Positions 35,150 through 46,619 of a stretch of DNA of 64,000 bases are shown one piece after another. How positions within the stretch are numbered: position 1 is the stretch's first letter; each line of letters opens with the position of its first letter. The notes beneath the pieces are model-generated. The model had not been told where the DNA came from. It made no database searches and was given only the letters and a program-made list of their open reading frames with translations. This stretch comes from Sphagnum compactum (Eukaryota; Bryophyta; Sphagnopsida; Sphagnales): positions 124,001 to 188,000 of the forward strand of contig OZ234494.1 of assembly GCA_965153455.1 (NCBI GenBank), written 5' to 3'. A program made the position numbers and the translations under genes.

Positions 35150-35915
35150 AGAAAAACCATGGACGGATATTTGGAATGGCTGTATGAGATTTTTATCAGC
35201 CCTGTTGGGAATCTATTGGATGACATGGAGGAAGAGGATAAATTAGTAATTGTTGCACCTGAGGTATGGCACTCAAAATCTCGGTGTGGAAGTTTGGTTT
35301 GTGTTGACTTGCTTTGACTGAGAACATGTGACACCCAAGAGATTCATGTTGTCCAATTGAAAATACATCAATGAAACAGTGAAGCCTTCCTTTCTGGTAA
35401 AAGCACTTCAAAGACTGGAGTTTGTGATCTCGTCCTTGCTAAAAGGTTTGTCCAGGTTAAAAGTCCATGAAATTGTTTAGTTCCTTTTTTATTGTTATAC
35501 ATTGTGCCCAGACATGCACAATTACATGGAATAGGAGAACCTTGTGATAGATGACATAGATCACATAGAGGGGACTAGTCCAAAGCTGGTAAACTGATCC
35601 AGAAAACTCCAACCTTTGACATCAAAAGCCCTAGCTAGAATAATCTACAGGTGAAAAAAGGACTGTGGCAGCTAGGGTGAATCTGAAAGAAAAGAACTGT
35701 ACGACTATTTCTTGAAAGTTGTGGAAGGACATACATGTGTGAATGTGCAGCCTACATTCAAGAGTGAAAAATAATGTTTCCCTACTTTCCAAACTTGTTC
35801 CTATAGGTAACTTGCTAATGTCACTTTATTCTCAAACTGCAATGTTTGTGTGTGTGCAGATACTCAGCGCAGTTCCATTTACGGCTCTGCGAAAGCCTAA
35901 TGAGCAGGTTTTAGG
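35150..35915 (+). pseudogene. Partial duplicate of the CHAT gene (exon 3 end, intron 3, exon 4 start)
   Basis: 35,150-35,274 matches 51,793-51,908 (end of exon 3, ISPVGNLLDDMEEEDKLVIV), keeps the donor, and continues with the same intron sequence to about 35,460. A 350-bp insertion of unrelated sequence follows. The intron end and exon 4 start resume at about 35,816-35,905 (ILSAVPFTALRKPNEQ versus ILSDIPFGALRKPNSP). Because the intron is retained, this came from DNA duplication, not a processed transcript. Left of it the minisatellite array abuts exon 3 directly. The catalytic His and Cys exons are absent, so it cannot be active. Confidence 0.85.
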
Positions 35916-35933
35916 CATGTTTAGGCATGACAA

Positions 35934-36186
35934 CCCTCTGGGCTGGGTGGTGGCTGAGTTGATGAGTTGAGTGTAGAAAGTAATAATGTCCTTGACTATT
36001 TTGTCCCCAATAGTAATTGTGGGTTGAATTTGTGCGCCTATGTCAACAATAACTTAATGGGTGGTTCTGAAACTGTGCCAGACAACAAACTGTACCACAC
36101 TAGCAAAAACAAATCCTTTCTTCCACCCACCCACCCACCTCCCTTGACTAGCTACAAAATCATGGTGGCACACACACACACACTCA

Positions 36187-36219
<33 letters not shown>

Positions 36220-36275
36220 AAGTTTTTAAACTGGTAGTGGTCTGGCTCTTAAATCCTTCTTCAATTATGTTGAGA
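35934..36275 (+). repeat. Duplicated non-coding unit, copy 1, left part (segment A)
   Basis: Nearly identical to 43,865-44,203, from CCCTCTGGGCTGGGTGGTGG through CACACA and CTCTCT tracts to CAATTATGTTGAGA. The last 14 bp are one arm of the LINE-B target duplication. Confidence 0.9.
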
Positions 36276-36311
36276 AGAAACCCGGAGAAGGGGAGGGAGG
36301 CAGCAGCCCCA

Positions 36312-39300
36312 TCAAACATTAAAGAAATCCAAGAAATACAAGGGTGGCAAGAAGCACCACACGATGGTGATGCAATCAACCCCAAAGATGCCTAAGTGGC
36401 ACCATTCCGCCTTAAAGGCTTGCTCAATCCTATCTTGAATACTAGGGTCCCGGGAGGATCGAAGGGAATTAATGGCCTTCCAAGTGGCCATTCCAACCTC
36501 AACGGTAGCAACCCAGGCTTGTTGAAGGATTTTCCTAGAGGAATATTGGTTATCAAAATGCTTCCGGCATCTCTCTGTCCAAAGAAAGTAGAGGATAAAA
36601 CTGCGAAGGATGTCAAGCGGTTGTCTGATGTAGGAGAAGCCTCCTACATGGTACCCTTGGACTCCAGGGGGGTCATCTTCTCTCTTGAAGACAGCTTCAC
36701 CAAGCATGACGAAAGGCCAGGAAAGAATGATGTCATTGGGCGCTCCCCATTTTTGCCATATGTGATAGAAGGCCTCCCAAGCCCGTTTGGCGCGGGGACA
36801 CTCAAGGAGACAGTGTTGAGGGGATTCAGGGGCCTCCTCAGTGCAAACCTTGCACGTGGGGAGGATCCCCATGCATTGTAACCATGTGCCAACCGGGAGA
36901 CCCCGGTTTAAAGTGAGCCATATGAGAGTGCCAACCTTCCGGGGTCGGGCGTTATGCCAGATTCTGGCAATAACTTGCGTAACGGTGGAGTTTTGCAAGT
37001 TTAACCTTTGAATGAAGGAGCAGATGTTGGCGCTATGGGTGGGTTTCCTTGCATTTCGGTAGCCCCACTTTACGGAATAGTCGAAAAAAGGAGAGTCGCC
37101 CATTTGTGAGGAGGCTTGCGAGTGCCACTCTCCTGGGTCCCAGGGAAGCCCATCAATGAAACCGGATTCGAAAATCCAAAATATGGGAAGCTTGGTGAGT
37201 GATGGGAACTCTCAGGCAACTTTATATGGGGCTCCGTGTCTTTCTTGAAAGAGGACCCTGATTGGGTGATAACCTTCAGGGGAAAGGGTTATCACTTGGG
37301 AGTTCGTAGCTCTAATGAGACCAGTGGGGGTAACCCTCTGGAATTCATTGGCTTGCACCGTGTTGGGGGTGACCGCGGTTACATGGTATATCCATTCTAG
37401 AGTGGTGTTGTTTCCGGAGTTTCTTTTGCTGATCCAGTCCCCTGCCTGAAAGCGGTTAGTGTAAGTTGCAGGATTCCATGGGATGCTCGCTATGATGATT
37501 TCTCTGTTGTTCCTGTTGGTGGCGTGGTAGGTCAACCGAAGGGCTTGGAGGCTTTTCCATGCCCTGCCCTCCTGGTCCCCAAGATCTTTGATTCGGGTGC
37601 AGCCAGAATTCGCAATGGCTCGTCCTTCATTGCGACCACTCACTCCCAGAGGGTGACCAGTCATGTTGAGGATGAGAGGGTTGCTGAAAATAGGTTGTCT
37701 GAGAACCTCCGCATGGGATGTGGGTTCAGACTTTGCTAGACCAACTCTTACGTTGAGCCAAGAGCCAAGGATGTTCTTCCAAAATGAGCATTTCAATTTT
37801 TTGAGCTTGGGGGCGGCAAAAAGTCAATTTATATCCGAGATGCTTGGCCCTTTGCCGTGCACCGAGAGATGGACTTGATCTGTTCGATGCCTTAGGATCT
37901 CTTTCCAGGGTTCTCCTCCTGGGGCAAGACCTCTCACTAAAAGTTTGGCAAGAAGTGCTTCAGATTGTGCCTTGGGGTCTATTATCCCTAGACAAGGGAA
38001 GTGTAAGAGAATCCCATTTGACCTTGGCCCGTGTATTAGAAGCCTTTCCCCCCCAAATGAAGTTTCGTACCACTCCTCTGATCTGGTTGCACATACTCGG
38101 ATTGGGGTTCCAACAGGCTGCCATATACCACATTGAGGAAAGCAATACTTGGTTGGCAACAAGAATTCTACCAGCGAGAGAGAGGTTGCACTTGCCCCAG
38201 GTGATCATCTTCCCTTTTAGGGTGAGCATGAGTTTTTCAAAATTGGCCTCGATAGGTAACCGAAAGCCTATTTGGATGCCTAAGTATCGAACCCCTTGTC
38301 CTTCAGGGATCCATCTCAGCCCAACTTCTTGTCCCCATTCCCATTCCTTTTTTTCCTTGCTGGCCCATATGGCCGCAGATTTTCCCCAATTGATTTTTGC
38401 CCCAGAAGCAAGACAGAAAAGTTCAAGTACTGCCCGAGCTTTGTTTAAGTTACTTGGGGATCCCTTAAGGTAAACTGCGGTGTCATCCGCGAAAGTTTGA
38501 TCCCGGACGCATCCCCCTTTGGGGAGGTGCATTCCCTCTATTTCGTGCTTTGGGTCGTCCAGCATATGGCCCAGAACATCCATAGCAAGAATGAACAGGT
38601 ATGGAACTAGTGGACAGCCTTGTCGGACTGACCTGGCGAGTCTGAAGTCCTCTCCAGGTTCCCCATTTACTTTAACTGATGAGGACGCGAGCCAATAGAG
38701 GGATGAGATCCATTGAATCCAGGTGGGGCAGAAACCTAGTTTGGACAAAGTTGGGAAGAGGAAGTCCCATTCAATCCTGTCATATGCTTTTTCAAAATCG
38801 AGGAGTAGGAGGACAAGGTCTTGACCGCTTTCTGGTGCCCAGACCAGAGCCTCTTGAGCCAGGAAGTTATTGTCTAGAATGTTTCTTCCTTCTACAAAAC
38901 CGGTTTGGTTTGGTCTGATCACGAGAGGAAGGAATTCTTGGATTCTTCTAGCTAAAGTTTTGGCAAGGATCTTGTATATGCTTCCCAAAAGTGTGATTGG
39001 GCGCCAATTCCCCAGTTTTGAGTGCTCCCCTGACTTGGGAATTAGGGTGATCATGCCCTTGTTAATGTATTCTGAGGTCAATCCCCGTGCTAACATGGCC
39101 TTGAAAGCTAGTAGTAGCGTGGGGGCTACCTCATTCACATATTCTTGAAAGAATTCTGTTGGGATTCCATCGTGCCTTGGGGCCTTGCCTTTGGGGAGCA
39201 AGGTGATGGCTTCCGTGATTTCTGCTAGGGATAAGGATCGGGTCATGTTGGCGTTCATGGCCTCCGTGACCCGAGTGGGGACGCTCTCCCAACATCTCTC

Positions 39301-40656
39301 TTGTGCCTTAGAGGTGCCCGGGGCATGTGTCTCTGATTCATATAGGTTGGCATAAAATCTTGTGATGTAATGAGAGAGGTCTTTCTGGTCGGAAATTGTC
39401 CCTCCATCAACCTCTAACTCCTTCAGGAGTGTCTTTTTCTTTCCGATACGATGGAAATCAAAGAAAGTTTTGGAGCAAGTGTCCCCATACCTAAACCATT
39501 TGGTCGCTGAGAGGTGACTATTACGCTCAACTGAGGCTTGGAAAACCTCTGCTAGCTTTGCTTGCGATTCGGACAGGATCTCCCGCACTTGTGCGTTAGT
39601 TGGGTCCCGCTAGAGCTGTTCCTCAGCCAGCTGGATTTTCTTTGCGTGCACTCTGACTTGCACCCCTCTCAGGCGGCGCCTTTCCTTCGCTAATCTTGTG
39701 TTACATGCCAATACTCTTCTGGTGGCGGCCTCCAACCAGGGAGCCCACTCTGAGTCGTTTAAGGGCTTGGGCAGCTCCCCTTCCCAAGCTTGTAACATTT
39801 CAGCTTTCCCTTTTTCATCTTTGAGTAGGAAAGAGTCAAAATAATGGGATAGTTTGTTAGGTATGTCAGACTGACCCCATATGGATAGGACTAAGGGAGA
39901 ATGGTCAGAGAATTTTCGGATCGAAACGGTCGCCTCAATTCTCTCGCCTTTCGAATCCAGGTCTTGGGAAACGAGGAACTTGTCTATGCGTGAGATTGCC
40001 GAGTGTGCGCCGGATCTTCCGTTGTCGAAAGTGAATTCCTTTGCGAACATTTTTCGAAAGCTGTCAAGCAACCATGCGTCCATTAAGCCGTATTGGAGTG
40101 TCAAGTGATGCCACGTAGTCGCCTCCCTTCTCTGCATCCGACGCTTACCAGCCACTCCTCCGCGCTCAGTTTCTTCCCAGTGGTTGAAATCTCCACCTAG
40201 GATGAAGTGATCGACAACTAGATTCGCTTCATTCAGCCGTTTCCACATCGACGCTCTCTCGTTTGAAAAGCAGGCGGCATAAACATTGATGATTGTCAAG
40301 GTACCAGTACCCAAGATCTGAAGAGTAATGTATTGTGCCCTGCCTTCTAAAAGAATGTCGTTGGCACTGATGAGGGGGGCAAGGGATCTGTCTACGAGAA
40401 TGGAAGTGCCCGCGCTCATTCGTTGTGAGTGCCCCATTGGTAGGCCATAGTTCCAAAAAGAAGCGCCATTCCAGAATTGGATCCTTTTTGTGGAATTAGA
40501 ACAATCTATTTCCCCCAGGTGGTGTTCCTGTAAAAGCAGTATTTGAGGGGTGGGGACCAGGGATGAGATCAAGGAGCGGATTTCTTTTTGCTTGGAGGAG
40601 TTCTTCCCTAAGCCCCTCACGTTTAAAGAGACTACCGTAAGGGGCCTCTTATTCAT
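36312..40656 (-). pseudogene. LINE-B ORF2: endonuclease, reverse transcriptase, zf-RVT, decayed
   Basis: ATG at 40,656-40,654. The AP-endonuclease domain shows SLNVRGLG, QEHHLGE, NVYAAC, GGDFNHWEE, SRIDKFLVS and SDHSPL. A single in-frame TAG (39,612-39,610) separates it from the RT, which shows GKAPRHDGIPTEFF, NWRPITLL, RPNQTGFVEGR, LDFEKAYDRIEWDF, RQGCPL and the catalytic FADD, all in order. Near 38,000 the frame shifts. Further stops lie at 37,826-37,824 and 37,214-37,212. The last block, KVGTLIWLTLNRGLP then CKVC and HCLLECPRAKRAW, is a reverse-transcriptase zinc-binding domain. The stop is at 36,314-36,312. The protein would nick target DNA and copy element RNA. Catalytic residues persist but the frame does not. 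Confidence 0.9.
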
Positions 40657-42028
40657 GAGGTGGTTGGTCTAGGGCGGCTTGAGTGCCGATCGATCCCTGT
40701 GGTAGGAGGCACTTCTGGGAGCTGTCTTCATTCCGTTCCCATTCGAGCTCTTGCGAGTTGGTGATAGTGGTGGTGTTATGTATGGCCACATTGGAAGTCT
40801 GAGAACGCCCCAAATCTAGTGGCGTGAATTGCTTCTTCCGAGGCGCTTGGGGCGAGGTCTGCCGGCTGGCGGCCTTGTTTTTGTGAACTTGGCATTCTTC
40901 CCCTCCCACTCCTTTCTTTAGAAGAAGGTTCTGGGCTGGGGTGACGAATTCTATTTCGTTGTTCATGCTTGAGATTGATTTGACAGCTTTCCAGTGTAAG
41001 TGCTTTTTGTTCTGTATGCTGACGGGATTGGAGCCGATGGGGATGTGGGCAAGGATGGTACATTCAGATCCGCCCCTGTTTAGCTCCTCTTGCCAGCTCC
41101 ATTCGAGGCTGAGTTGGTCCTTCAGCAGGAGTTTATGCCGCAGAACGTTCTCCTCTAGCTCGATTGCTATGTGTTGGATCAGTTCGTCCATGGCTGATTT
41201 GGAGGACCAATCCTCTCTCCCGTCCCCTGTGATTCTGATGCCAATTGGAAGGTTGGGGAGGGCTTGGTTTCTAGAATGTATTAATACCTCCTTTTGGGGG
41301 CTTTTTTCTCTTGTGAGTACTGGCCATACCCTGGCTCTACAGAGATCCACATTGGTTGGGAGAGGGATTCCTAAGGAGGTAAAGAAAGATTGATGGAGTT
41401 TTGAATACGTCTGACCTCTTTTCCCCCTTGGGGCTATGCTTTCTCGTGTGGAAGGGTGAGGAGATTGGATGCTATCTGGGCGTATTGTGTCGACCCTTTC
41501 CTTATTCTTTTTTTTCGCCTGGAATGTCCATCCTCCCTCTATTTCTTTCGGGATTTTCCTAAGAAAATCGGAGCGCTCGTTTTCCCCGTTTAACACTTCA
41601 AAAGGGTTTTGATCAGCCCATTTTCCTCGCGCTGAGTCATTCTTCTCACCCGAGAGATTGAAACTTAATTTGGCTTTGGAGGTGTTACTCCCATCCGTGC
41701 TCTTCACCAGAGTTGTGACTTTTGAAGGGATCACGTTGAGGTTACACTCTACTTGATGAGTTAGGGAGGCTGACAACTCCCCCATTCCCTGATCTTTTCC
41801 AATTTTGGTGGGAGCATTTTGTCTTGTTTGAGTTCCTTCCGTTTGAGAAGTTGATCCAATTTCCCTAGATGAATACTTGCTCCAACTCCCCTGACTCCTC
41901 CCGTTTCTGTGAGAGTGGGTGGTGAATTGGGTGGCGGATGTATCAGTAGGGCCTCGTGCTACCCTTTCACTCCACGTTGGGGTAGTGCTTGCGGGAGCAT
42001 TCCCGTTCCAAATTGGGATTTTGGTCAT
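40649..42028 (-). pseudogene. LINE-B ORF1, C-terminal part (zinc-knuckle region missing)
   Basis: From ATG 42,028 (MTKIPIWNG) the frame is open for 459 codons to TAA 40,651-40,649. The region HQSFFTSLGIPLP to RARVWPVLTRE matches LINE-A ORF1, as does the later block EWSWQEELNRGGSECTILAH. Compared with LINE-A the RNA-binding-like domain and CCHC knuckle are absent, in keeping with 5' truncation. The stop overlaps the ORF2 start in ATGAATAA, so ORF2 may be translated by termination and re-initiation. A longer frame exists upstream only because the nested LTR supplies an artefactual start. Confidence 0.82.
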
Positions 42029-42041
42029 TGTGCAAGTTCGG

Positions 42042-42861
42042 TGACGCGCTCCTTGGTCCCGGGGTGAACCCACTTGAGGGTTCACCAATGTGAAGTTGCG
42101 GAAAGTGGGGACCCAAGGGCACGCTCCCGACTTCCAACTCTAGAAAGGGGTAGAGGGTCGAGTTGGAAGCCCCGGGATTAGACTAGGAAGATGGACTAGT
42201 AGATCAAGCACAAATCTGCATCCAAAACCAACCACAAATGGGTTAGTTCACATTCGGGAACACCCTTGGGTGTTGGGACAAGCCACGGGCACTTCGGACT
42301 ACTTGACTCACCACGGCCCGGACTTGGGGGAAGCCACCACCTTCCCCCTTATAGTTATCTCTGCGGCTCACCACGGAGGCTACATCCAAATGGCACATTT
42401 TGTTGGGACTCCCGAAATGGAGTCCCGAAATTGTCCCGGCGGGACTCCCGGGACTTTGAACGGTCATAACTCCCGATTCCGAAGTCCAATCGCAACGAGG
42501 TCTGAACCAAAGTTGTAGCCCTCGTCGAGATCTTTCCAACGCCATGTCGCACTCCCTGAGGCGACGTCGGCAAAGGGTCGATTCCCGACTTTTAGTGGTC
42601 GGGAGTCAAACTGCCAGTTTGACTCCCGGCCCTTCTTTTGCCCATAACTTGAGCTGCAGATGTCCAAATGGTCAATGCGAGGCCATTTTCGATATCTACG
42701 TTTCAAGACCTTTCCAATGACACCAAGAACACTCCAATGCGAGGTGTTTTGCCCCTTGCTGTCGAGCTCTGAACATTCGGGAGTCCCGGAGGACTCCAAA
42801 TCTCCAACTTTTCCAAGTGTTGGGCTTCACCCCCACACTTGGACAAGGTGGGGTTGCGACA
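42042..42861 (-). mobile_element. Solo LTR of the chromovirus family with TTCGG target duplication
   Basis: Exactly 820 bp, reverse complement of the chromovirus LTRs, TGTCGCAACC at 42,861 to GTCA at 42,042. Flanks are TTCGG (42,037-42,041) and TTCGG (42,862-42,866), a perfect 5-bp duplication, so the element inserted into LINE-B and its interior was later lost by LTR-LTR recombination. Confidence 0.96.
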
Positions 42862-42867
42862 TTCGGG

Positions 42868-43482
42868 CAATTATGTTGAGAGAGAGAGAGAGAGAGAGAG
42901 CTAGCCCACACACACACACTCAGAAAGCACACAAAATGTGGCAGATCCAACAACTTGGAAAGTCCCTTATGAACTCCATTTTCTCCTCCTGCAAAAAATT
43001 TGGATGGATGGATGGATGGATGCACAAACTTGACCAAAACAAATCCACCAAAACATTAGGTAGCTACCAAAACAGAAGAAAATACTTTTTTTATAATTTT
43101 TGTTGAATTATATATATATAAGTATTTTATTTATTATTATTATTTTTTTAAAAATTTGGGATGAAAATTAGTGTTGAAGTTTTTGGCCTTTTGTCTCAAT
43201 AATTTTGTGTAGGAGGAAAAGCTTGATGAGAAGGGAACACCTACCCACTTTTTTTTTTCTTTTTTTTTTAGGTACACATATATACTACTAAGTGAGACTT
43301 GGATGGCTTGTTTGTGCATAGGGTAATCAAAATTTTCCTTTCTCTTGCAGGCAAAAATAATAAATAAAATAAATAAAAATAAAATACCAGGTTTACAAAA
43401 CAAGCTCAATAATAATAAGCATGAGATGATTCAAATTCATTCATAAAAATTGATGTTAATTTATTGAAATAAAGTTTAGAAT
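42868..43482 (+). repeat. Duplicated non-coding unit, copy 1, right part (segments B and C)
   Basis: 42,868-43,284 matches 44,190-44,605 (GA and CA microsatellites, GGATGGATGGATGGATG, TATATATATA). 43,285-43,482 matches 47,588-47,796 (GTGAGACTTGGATGGCTTG to GAAATAAAGTTTAGAATTTT). Together with 35,934-36,275 it forms one unit split by LINE-B. Confidence 0.9.
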
Positions 43483-43864
43483 TTTGTGTCTATCTATCCA
43501 TTTGCATTGTTACTTAACATTTTGAACAGACAATCTATTGATACACAATTGATTTAATTCTGAAGTCATGATCTTCCTCTGTTGTACAAAATGAATGGAA
43601 ATTGTAATCAGCAAAGGTTCTGCAAAACATGCAAGTCGCCAATGTAATAAGTTGTGAAGGCTTTTAGTAAATGCTTAGACGAAGCTTGCAAGTTGCCAAT
43701 TGCCATAGTTGACTAGGAAAAAAATAATTTAAGAAATTGTGAGTCCTCTCCAAACTGTCATAATAATAACTATCTTCCTGCCACAGCTGCCCTCTTTCCA
43801 ACCTCCATTCTGAATGTACATGTATGTCACTTTTATTCTGACACCTTATGTATTACAGTTTACT
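43483..43864. other. Spacer between the two copies of the duplicated unit
   Basis: AT-rich, unique in this window, no coding signal. Confidence 0.5.
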
Positions 43865-44113
43865 CCCTCTGGGCTGGGTGGTGGCTGAGTTGATGAGTTG
43901 AGTGTAGAAAGTAATAATGTCCTTGACTATTTTGTCCCCAATAGTAATTGTGGGTTGAATTTGTGCGCCTATGTCAACAATAACTTAATGGGTGGTTCTG
44001 AAACTGTTCCAGACAACAAACTGTACCACACTAGCAAAAACAAATCTTTTCTTCCACCCACCCACCCACCTCCCTTGACTAGCTACAAAATCATTGTGGC
44101 ACACACACACACA

Positions 44114-44149
<36 letters not shown>

Positions 44150-44605
44150 TTTTAACTGGTAGTGGTCTGGCTCTTAAATCCTTCTTCAATTATGTTGAGA
44201 GAGAGAGAGAGAGAGAGAGCTAGCCCACACACACACACACACACACACTCAGAAAGCACACAAAATGTGGCAGATCCAGCAACTTGGAAAGTCCCTTATG
44301 AACTCCATTTTCTCCTCCTGCAAAAAATTTGGATGGATGGATGGATGGATGCACAGACTTGACCAAAACAAATCCACCAAAACATTAGGTAGCTACCAAA
44401 ACAGAAGAAAATACTTTTTTTATAATTTTTGTTGAATTATATATATATAAGTATTTTATTTTTTATTATTATTTTTAAAAAAAATTGGGATGAAAATTAG
44501 TGTTGAAGTTTTTGGCCTTTTGTCTCAATAATTTTGTGTAGGAGGAAAAGCTTGATGAGAAGGGAACACCTACCCACTTTTTCTTTTCTTTTTTTTTTAG
44601 GTACA
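43865..44605 (+). repeat. Duplicated non-coding unit, copy 2, segments A and B joined
   Basis: Same order as copy 1 but without LINE-B, so 44,190-44,203 shows the intact pre-insertion site. Contains CA, CT and GA microsatellites and a GGAT tetranucleotide tract. Confidence 0.9.
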
Positions 44606-45696
44606 TATATTATATATATTAAAGGAAGAAAGTTCCTTCCCCTGACTCCGGACGGACAGTAGCACACTACATAGACCCCTAGAGACACGACACCCGTAGG
44701 ATGGGCCCCACCCGTGAGAGATAGGCGGATTCGTTCAGGTGTCACGTTAACGGGTGACGTGGCACGTGTAGCAAGGAGACGCAGCCGCGTCGGACTATAT
44801 GATCAATGGATTTCCATTTGGGGCATTCTGTTTCCTTTCCTTTTCTTTTCATTAGTCTTTACAATGCAACTAATCCTACCCTAACTGTCAGTTTAGGGTA
44901 CAGGAGTTAACTGACCAGATTCATGAGTTCGGAAACATTAAGTCATGATGTAAGGGCTCATCTTTGATGGAAGGCCAGAGATGCCAAAGTCACTCAGGAA
45001 TTTTGGCTTGCATTAGAGATAGGTCTAACTCCTCAATTATCACAGAGCTCATGGATGATCAAGGGGAATGCATTACTGATAGAAACAACTTGAGGATGTA
45101 TGCATACCCTACTAGGGTAGACAGGCAGATGACTGCGCACTTAGTGTATTATTAGACCATGGCACCATAGTTATCACTTGGTTGGTGGTAGAGTCTAAAG
45201 GTAATTTGTAACCCATCTATGGGCACTCCACTGAACTTTTGAATCACTCAATTCTGTTTAGATTTGTGAAAGTTATGACCCTCCAAAATAAGGGAGTCTT
45301 CCTGTTAAGAAAAGCTTTACCACACAACTACCACACCTACTTCCCAAAAAATATTCACCCTACAAAAAACCAGTAAAAAAAAATTGCTCATGCATGTACA
45401 AAATCACCAAACAGAATTACATTGAATACCAAGTTTTTTGCCATGGGAATCTCATTCAATTCTCATAAACGGTTGAAAATGTTGTTTAGTCATTGGGGTA
45501 TAGATCAACGATGATGGGGTTTAGTTTGTTTAGGGTAACTCAATTCAACCTTGAACTAGAAGTAATAATAATAATAATAATTAGGCACATTGTTGCATAT
45601 TTAAAACTATATATGAAAACTAGCACTCTAATCCTCATCCAATGACAGTGTGTGGCCCTAAACCCTAAACCAGTTCGGCCAAAAAAAAAAGGCTGA

Positions 45697-45797
45697 TGTA
45701 AAGCCCTTGGCTACAGCCTTTACTGAAATTGGGCCTGTGCTCAGCTTCCCCTTACAGACCCCGCTATTCCAGTAAAGCCGGTGGCTATGGGCTTTAC
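45697..45797. repeat. Inverted GTAAAGCC...GGCTTTAC repeats
   Basis: Two 26-bp blocks (45,697-45,722 and 45,772-45,797), each roughly palindromic, are imperfect inverted copies of one another. A stem-loop or small foldback remnant is possible. Confidence 0.45.
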
Positions 45798-46619
45798 CCT
45801 ACACTTATGTTTTTGGGGGTTCAAAAATTAAATGGAAGTGGGGAAAAACAAAACAGGGGCAAAATCTTTACTAAGATGAAAGCACGGATATAATAACTGT
45901 GGTTAGGTTCTGCATTGACCTGACCATAGTTAGCGATGGCTGAATAAGCTCTCAGAGCGTTGCAATGGAGCGTTTCTTGCGCAATTGTAGACTGCATTTG
46001 CTCTCCCGCTTTTGTTGCTTGCTTTTGTGGGCTGCGTATTTGGGCATGCAAGTGTGCGGTAGAGAAATTGATCGTATATGCGGATGAGGAGGAGACGGGG
46101 GACTTCTTTGTTTCTTTGTTTCTTTCTTCTTCTTCTTCGCATTAACTACCCTGAAACCAAACCTTGAACCTATCGAAACCCTGAACCGACCAAAACAAAG
46201 GCGCAAGCCGAGGTGCAAGAACGTAACAATGGACACAGCGCACTCTTTGGTAGCCAAGCACACGAGACAGCGGAATAGGAGGCGACCGTAACGGGCTATT
46301 GGGTTCCTACAGAAGATGAAGGAGAAGCAACCAGGAGGAGGTGTAGACCAAGGGACGCCATCGCTGCCGCTGCAAACAAAGCTTCCGAGAGGCAACAGGG
46401 GTGTAAGCGCATTGACGTAGGCGACAAGGTAGCCAAAACGGTGCGATGCGTGGGAGGGAATAGAATCGACCGGTCTGGAACCGGGCGAACGGGCGGCTGT
46501 TTTGTTTGGCTGTTTTGTTTGGCTATGTGAAACTGTGCGGACGCCATTAGTTTGGAACTGTAGTTTGTAGTTGTAATTTTGTAATATGTACCGTCAAACA
46601 CACACACACCTGTGCATTA

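Larger units (their letters stand above)
36276..42867 (-). mobile_element. LINE-B, L1-like non-LTR retrotransposon, 5'-truncated, with nested solo LTR
   Basis: Reading on the minus strand: partial ORF1, ORF2 with endonuclease, reverse transcriptase and zf-RVT domains, then a short 3' end. The insertion is bounded by a 14-bp direct duplication CAATTATGTTGAGA (36,262-36,275 and 42,868-42,881). The same sequence occurs once, uninterrupted, at 44,190-44,203 in the paralogous unit, which gives a true empty site. A solo LTR with its own TTCGG duplication occupies 42,042-42,866. The 5' end lies only some 13-14 bp before the first usable ATG and lacks the zinc knuckle seen in LINE-A, so it is 5'-truncated. 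No poly-A tail is visible at the 3' end, which is unusual. Confidence 0.9.

Noticed and set aside
35967-36200. Protein-like frame starting MSVESNNVLDYF, conserved at 43,898
   Set aside because: It is conserved only because the non-coding unit is duplicated. It runs into CA/CT microsatellites and shows no domain.
42243-42799. Frames inside the LTRs, repeated at 8.6, 14.8 and 42.5 kb
   Set aside because: They lie wholly within LTR sequence, recur with each copy, and have no domain.
45656-45671. Telomere repeat tract
   Set aside because: Only two CCCTAAA units, far too short for a telomere and common in plant promoters and intergenic DNA.
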